Shown: positions 60,935 through 64,000 of the stretch, in pieces
Layout: every line of letters begins with the position of its first letter
How positions within the stretch are numbered: position 1 is the first letter of the stretch
DNA from: Bacteroidales bacterium UBA4772
Lineage (GTDB): Bacteria > Bacteroidota > Bacteroidia > Bacteroidales > VadinHA17
NCBI GenBank assembly: GCA_002403305.1
Contig: DHHM01000004.1
Location: 3,532 to 67,531 of the forward strand
Length of the DNA stretch: 64,000 nt
Reading direction: 5' to 3'
Position numbers and translations under genes: made by a program
The notes under the pieces: generated by a model
What the model saw: the letters and a program-made list of their open reading frames with translations, nothing else
What the model was told of the DNA's origin: nothing
Databases searched by the model: none

Positions 60935-62446
60935 ATGTCCGCAAAACAGAGCAGAAACCCTTCGATGCTGCAGTCGCTCCTGCCCCTGGTAGTCCTGATC
61001 GTCCTGCTTGCCCTCAATGTAAAATATTTCCGTGACGACACCCTCTCGGGTGCCAACCAGATAGCCCTCATACTTGCTGCTGCGGTGGCAGGAGTTATCT
61101 CCGTCCTCCTGGGATTCAAATGGAATTACCTTCTCAAGAGAGTCACCCACACCATCATGACCGCCATGCCTGCCATGCTTATCCTCTTCCTTATCGGGTC
61201 ACTGGCGGGAACCTGGATGATTAGCGGCGTCATACCAATGCTTATCTATTACGGACTGGAGATACTCAATCCGGTAATATTCCTTTTTGCCACAGTCTTC
61301 ATCTGCTCTCTGGTCTCCATCTCCACCGGCAGCTCCTGGTCAACGGTAGCCACCATAGGTGTGGCACTGCTGGGCATAGGCACGACCCTCGGTTTCGGTG
61401 AGGCGATGGTTGCCGGCGCCATCATATCGGGAGCCTACTTCGGCGACAAGATGTCTCCCCTCTCCGACACCACCAACCTGGCCCCGGCGGTGGCAGGCAC
61501 TGACCTCTTTACCCATATAAGGTATATGGTGATTACTACAGGCCCGTCATTGATCATCACTCTGATAATCTTCCTGATCATAGGTTTCTCGGGCGATTAC
61601 AGCGAGACCGCCACCACGACCATCGCGGTGCAGGAAGCAATAAAGGCAAGATTCAATATCAGTCCGGTACTGCTCATCGTTCCGGCCTTTCTGATATTCA
61701 TCATTGTAAAGAAGGTGCCGCCGCTGCCGTCGCTGCTGGCCGGCACACTCCTTGGAGCAGTCTGCGCCATCATCTTCCAGCCCGACCTCCTCAGGGAGAT
61801 TGCGGGCACGGAGGGCTCTTACGTCAAGCAGGCATACATCTCGGTGACAAAGGCGATGTTCGGTCCGGTGACAATAGTCACCGGCGACCTATCCGTCGAC
61901 GAGCTGCTGAAGACCAAAGGGATGGCGGGCATGCTCAATACTGTATGGCTCATTATCTGCGCAATGTTCTTCGGAGGACTGATGGAGGCGTCGGGTATGC
62001 TGCGTACCATCACCGAGCGCATGATGAAGTCTGTGCACAACGCCGGCACGCTGGTAGGGTCAACGGTGGCCACATGCCTCTTCTTCAACGTCACAGCCTC
62101 CGACCAGTACCTGTCAATTGTGATACCCGGACGGATGTATGCGAAGAAATTCCGCGACATGGGCTTCAAGCCCGAGCTGCTGAGCCGCACGCTGGAGGAC
62201 TCCGGTACGGTGACCTCGGTGCTGGTGCCCTGGAACACCTGCGGCGCGACACAGTCGAGCGTGCTGGGCGTCTCCACCTGGGCTTACGCACCCTACTGCT
62301 TCTTCAACATCATCAGCCCGTTCATGACCATCTTCATGGCTGCGGCGAAGATCAAACTGAGACGTTACACACCCGAGGAGCTGAAAAAGGTACAGGAAGC
62401 TGCAGATATAGTTGACAGGGAACTCCTCAGGGAGGAAGAGTCGTGA
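60935..62446 (+). CDS. NhaC-family sodium:proton antiporter
   Basis: The 503-residue protein has about twelve hydrophobic segments and the NhaC signatures SISTGSSWSTVATIGVALLGIG near 130, GAIISGAYFGDKMSPLSDTTNLAPAVAG near 170, and a later NVTASDQYLSIVIPGRMY. It exports sodium in exchange for protons at the inner membrane. Close relatives also exchange malate or lactate, so sodium as the only cargo is not certain. Sodium-dependent transport elsewhere in the window (the SSS symporter) would benefit from the gradient. Its 3' end appears to be repeated downstream in degenerate form. Confidence 0.92.
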   Translation: MSAKQSRNPSMLQSLLPLVVLIVLLALNVKYFRDDTLSGANQIALILAAAVAGVISVLLGFKWNYLLKRVTHTIMTAMPAMLILFLIGSLAGTWMISGVIPMLIYYGLEILNPVIFLFATVFICSLVSISTGSSWSTVATIGVALLGIGTTLGFGEAMVAGAIISGAYFGDKMSPLSDTTNLAPAVAGTDLFTHIRYMVITTGPSLIITLIIFLIIGFSGDYSETATTTIAVQEAIKARFNISPVLLIVPAFLIFIIVKKVPPLPSLLAGTLLGAVCAIIFQPDLLREIAGTEGSYVKQAYISVTKAMFGPVTIVTGDLSVDELLKTKGMAGMLNTVWLIICAMFFGGLMEASGMLRTITERMMKSVHNAGTLVGSTVATCLFFNVTASDQYLSIVIPGRMYAKKFRDMGFKPELLSRTLEDSGTVTSVLVPWNTCGATQSSVLGVSTWAYAPYCFFNIISPFMTIFMAAAKIKLRRYTPEELKKVQEAADIVDRELLREEES

Positions 62447-62590
62447 CAGCCGCGTTCACCATTGAACAGGACGTCCATCGGGAAGAAGGATCATGACAGC
62501 CACTGGCATTGCTGCAGGACAATTCATCAGCTACGAAGAGTCATGAAAGCTGCCGTCGCATCGGAAATAATGGCCATGCAAACATGCCAG
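62391..62590. repeat. Degenerate 50-bp tandem repeats at and after the nhaC 3' end
   Basis: TCGTGACAGC at 62441, TCATGACAGC at 62491 and TCATGAAAGC at 62541 lie exactly 50 bp apart. Each is preceded by a GAAGAG or GAAGAAGGA sequence, so each copy can read Glu-Glu-(Gly)-Ser-stop like the end of nhaC. The gene end at 62391-62440 looks like a zeroth copy. The rest of each unit is only loosely similar. This suggests an old tandem duplication of the gene end, now decaying. Confidence 0.55.
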
Positions 62591-62660
62591 CCCTGCGAAC
62601 AAACCCGCCCTGCAGATGTTTTATTATTGGTTATCTTTACACCGTAATAAATTATAACTG

Positions 62661-62885
62661 ATGCTTTTGAAACTTATAATATTATCGGCAGTGCTTGTGG
62701 CGATCGCCCTGGCAGGTATGGCGATTACCATCATCGTCAAACCAAACGGTCGCTTTCCCGAGACACACGTAGGCCAAAACAGGGAGATGCGTAAACGTGG
62801 TATTACCTGTGCCCAGGCCACCGACACTGGATGCAACCCTGTCGACGGTGCCGGCTGCTGTGGCTGCGCCATGAATGAGGATTAG
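62661..62885 (+). CDS. Small single-span membrane protein with Cys-rich tail
   Basis: The 74-residue protein has one membrane helix (about residues 4-26), then a short polar region, then a tail with Cys50, Cys58, Cys66, Cys67 and Cys69 ending GCCGCAMNED. The Cys pattern could bind an iron-sulfur cluster or another metal. I recall similar short proteins near apbE in Bacteroidota, and NqrM, a small Cys-containing membrane factor for sodium-pumping NADH:quinone reductase, is often next to apbE. It is convergent with apbE here. The NqrM-like idea is inference: no sequence comparison was possible and the Nqr genes are not in the window. Confidence 0.75.
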   Translation: MLLKLIILSAVLVAIALAGMAITIIVKPNGRFPETHVGQNREMRKRGITCAQATDTGCNPVDGAGCCGCAMNED

Positions 62886-62969
62886 CTTAGCTTCTTCACC
62901 TGGCAGTGTCACTCCTGCCCTTGCCGCATGTCAGTTCCCGCCCGCACCCGAAAAGGAACCACACAATGA

Positions 62970-63974
62970 TTATTTTTCTTTGATAAGTCTTTTCAGCCCG
63001 TAGGAGATCCAGCTGTTCATCTCCCCGTTCTCATCGGAAAAGACCATGTAACCCTCAAGAAAGTCATATCTCTCAATGAAAGCGGTTGCCTCCTCAATAC
63101 CTGCTACCATGCACACGGTAGCCCAGGCATCGGCATCGGCCGCTGTTGGTGCTATCACCGTGGCACTGAGCAGGGTATGCCTGACGGGATAGCCCGACCG
63201 GGGGTCGATGGTATGCGAATATTTGATCCCGTCTTCAACGTAGAACTTGCGGTAGTTGCCCGAGGTGGCCAGCGCCCTGTTGTCGAGCCTCACCTTTGCC
63301 GTCATGTCATCGCCGGGGAGAAAGTTGCCGTCAGTTGGCTTATCAATGCCCACATGCCATCCCGCACCTCTCTTGTCGCCCAGCGTACGCACTTCTCCCC
63401 CCACCTCGGCAAGACACTCCCTGATGCCCTGTCGCACAAGCAGGTCAATCACCAGGTCAACAGTATAGCCCTGGGCAATGGCATTGACATCGATGAACAT
63501 GTCAGGATCAGCTTTGACGATCCGTTCACCCTCGAGCTTCAGCTTCTCCATACCCACAAGAGCCAGGAGTGAGTCAAGCATTGACTCGTCGAACCGTTTC
63601 ATGGCATCGGGACCGAAGCCCCACGACTTCACCAGCGGACCGACGGTGATGTCAAAGAGTCCTCCGCTCTGTTCCGAGACAAGGGATGAGAGGCGAAACA
63701 CCTCGCGAAAGAGTGAATCGGTGAGGTCGCTCCGGTTGCCGTTGATCCGGGAGATGACAGAAGAGTCGTTGTATATGGAAAGAGAGTTGTCAACTCTCGA
63801 AAAAAGAGTTTCAATATCCTGCCGGAGTTTCATGACATCGAGCCCGGGACTCTTCTCAACCACGATATGGTAGGTGGTTCCCTGGGTCAGGCCGTCGATA
63901 ACGGCGTATTCAACCTGCGGAGTGCAGGATGACAGGCACAGCGTGATGGCAGTAAAAAAAAGTATAATGCGCAT
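62970..63974 (-). CDS. apbE: FAD:protein FMN transferase, lipoprotein
   Basis: The 334-residue protein has a lipobox (TLCLSSC, Cys near 17) and the ApbE fold: GTTYHIVVEKS near 33, DVNAIAQGYTVDLV near 173, AEVGGEVRTLG near 200, and the metal-binding HTIDPRSGYPVRHT near 260. ApbE attaches FMN covalently to threonine residues of exported redox proteins such as NqrB, NqrC and RnfG. Lipidation anchors it on the periplasmic side. Its neighbour at 62661 may be a partner in assembling the same complexes. The start is 26 bp from the window edge, so upstream context is unknown. Confidence 0.94.
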   Translation of the reverse strand: MRIILFFTAITLCLSSCTPQVEYAVIDGLTQGTTYHIVVEKSPGLDVMKLRQDIETLFSRVDNSLSIYNDSSVISRINGNRSDLTDSLFREVFRLSSLVSEQSGGLFDITVGPLVKSWGFGPDAMKRFDESMLDSLLALVGMEKLKLEGERIVKADPDMFIDVNAIAQGYTVDLVIDLLVRQGIRECLAEVGGEVRTLGDKRGAGWHVGIDKPTDGNFLPGDDMTAKVRLDNRALATSGNYRKFYVEDGIKYSHTIDPRSGYPVRHTLLSATVIAPTAADADAWATVCMVAGIEEATAFIERYDFLEGYMVFSDENGEMNSWISYGLKRLIKEK

Positions 63975-64000
63975 AAATGATTATCCGTTAACATAAACAA

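Noticed and set aside
60834..60944. Longer YqgE/AlgH protein starting at 60944
   Set aside because: The extension is not conserved-looking and overlaps the nhaC start; MGQYPDIF at 60833 is the natural start.
62462..62647. Open frame of 61 codons between nhaC and the small membrane protein
   Set aside because: It lies in the degenerate 50-bp repeats, has no hydrophobic core or recognisable motif, and is probably chance.
1..64000. CRISPR arrays, tRNA or rRNA genes, insertion sequences, prophage or integrase genes
   Set aside because: Reading the intergenic gaps showed no regularly spaced long repeats, no tRNA-like cloverleaf and no recombinase or transposase product.

Overview
The window is a chromosomal segment of a Bacteroidota bacterium, most likely from the Bacteroidales or a neighbouring order. 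The evidence is two SusC/SusD pairs, BACON and fasciclin surface lipoproteins, many lipobox signal peptides, weak Shine-Dalgarno sequences, and TTTG / TAnnTTTG-type promoter elements. No rRNA, tRNA, CRISPR array, insertion sequence or phage gene was seen. Coding density is high and strand switches divide the window into clear transcription units.

1-4.1 kb (minus strand): an operon that starts with a NikR-type nickel regulator, followed by a FecBCD/BtuFCD-like ABC importer, a short TrmO/TsaA-family protein and a small membrane protein cut by the window edge. 4.1-14.4 kb: a PiT phosphate transporter with a PhoU-like tail, an exported SagB-type nitroreductase, divergent murB and murA (MurA has Asp in place of the catalytic Cys), then two minus-strand peptidoglycan hydrolases: an N-acetylmuramoyl-L-alanine amidase and a GHL10-NamZ fusion.

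14.5-29.2 kb: a DeoR/GlpR-type regulator divergent from one long plus-strand operon: glpD, glpT, exported HAD phosphatase, glycerophosphodiester phosphodiesterase, calcineurin-type phosphoesterase, SusC (split by an in-frame TAG), SusD and a BACON lipoprotein, closed by a strong terminator. Read together, this looks like a Sus-type locus that captures a glycerol-phosphate-containing polymer or diester at the cell surface, releases glycerol-3-phosphate in the periplasm, imports it and oxidises it. It is the best candidate in the window for an undescribed system.

29.2-47 kb: a second, minus-strand polysaccharide utilisation locus for an amino-sugar glycan: susC, susD, fasciclin lipoprotein, NagB-like deaminase, heparinase II/III-like protein, two GH20 hexosaminidases, SASA esterase, sodium:solute symporter, NagA, GH16, and a NagX/DUF5009 membrane protein. 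A divergent LacI-family regulator and two palindromic operators control it; one operator overlaps the susC -33 element and the other lies just downstream of the lacI -7 element.

48-64 kb: mostly housekeeping. There is a FadL-like porin, DoxX with a Tat-type Gfo/Idh/MocA oxidoreductase, an unrecognised secreted protein, a PhoB/PhoR-like two-component system, an alpha/beta hydrolase, a Nudix hydrolase overlapping an HsdR-N-domain protein, AMP nucleosidase, holA, YqgE/AlgH, NhaC, a small Cys-rich membrane protein and ApbE. The two-component operon has three 11-bp-spaced TGTAAC repeats upstream, and two such repeats occur upstream of the phosphate transporter 49 kb away, which suggests a shared phosphate-type regulon.
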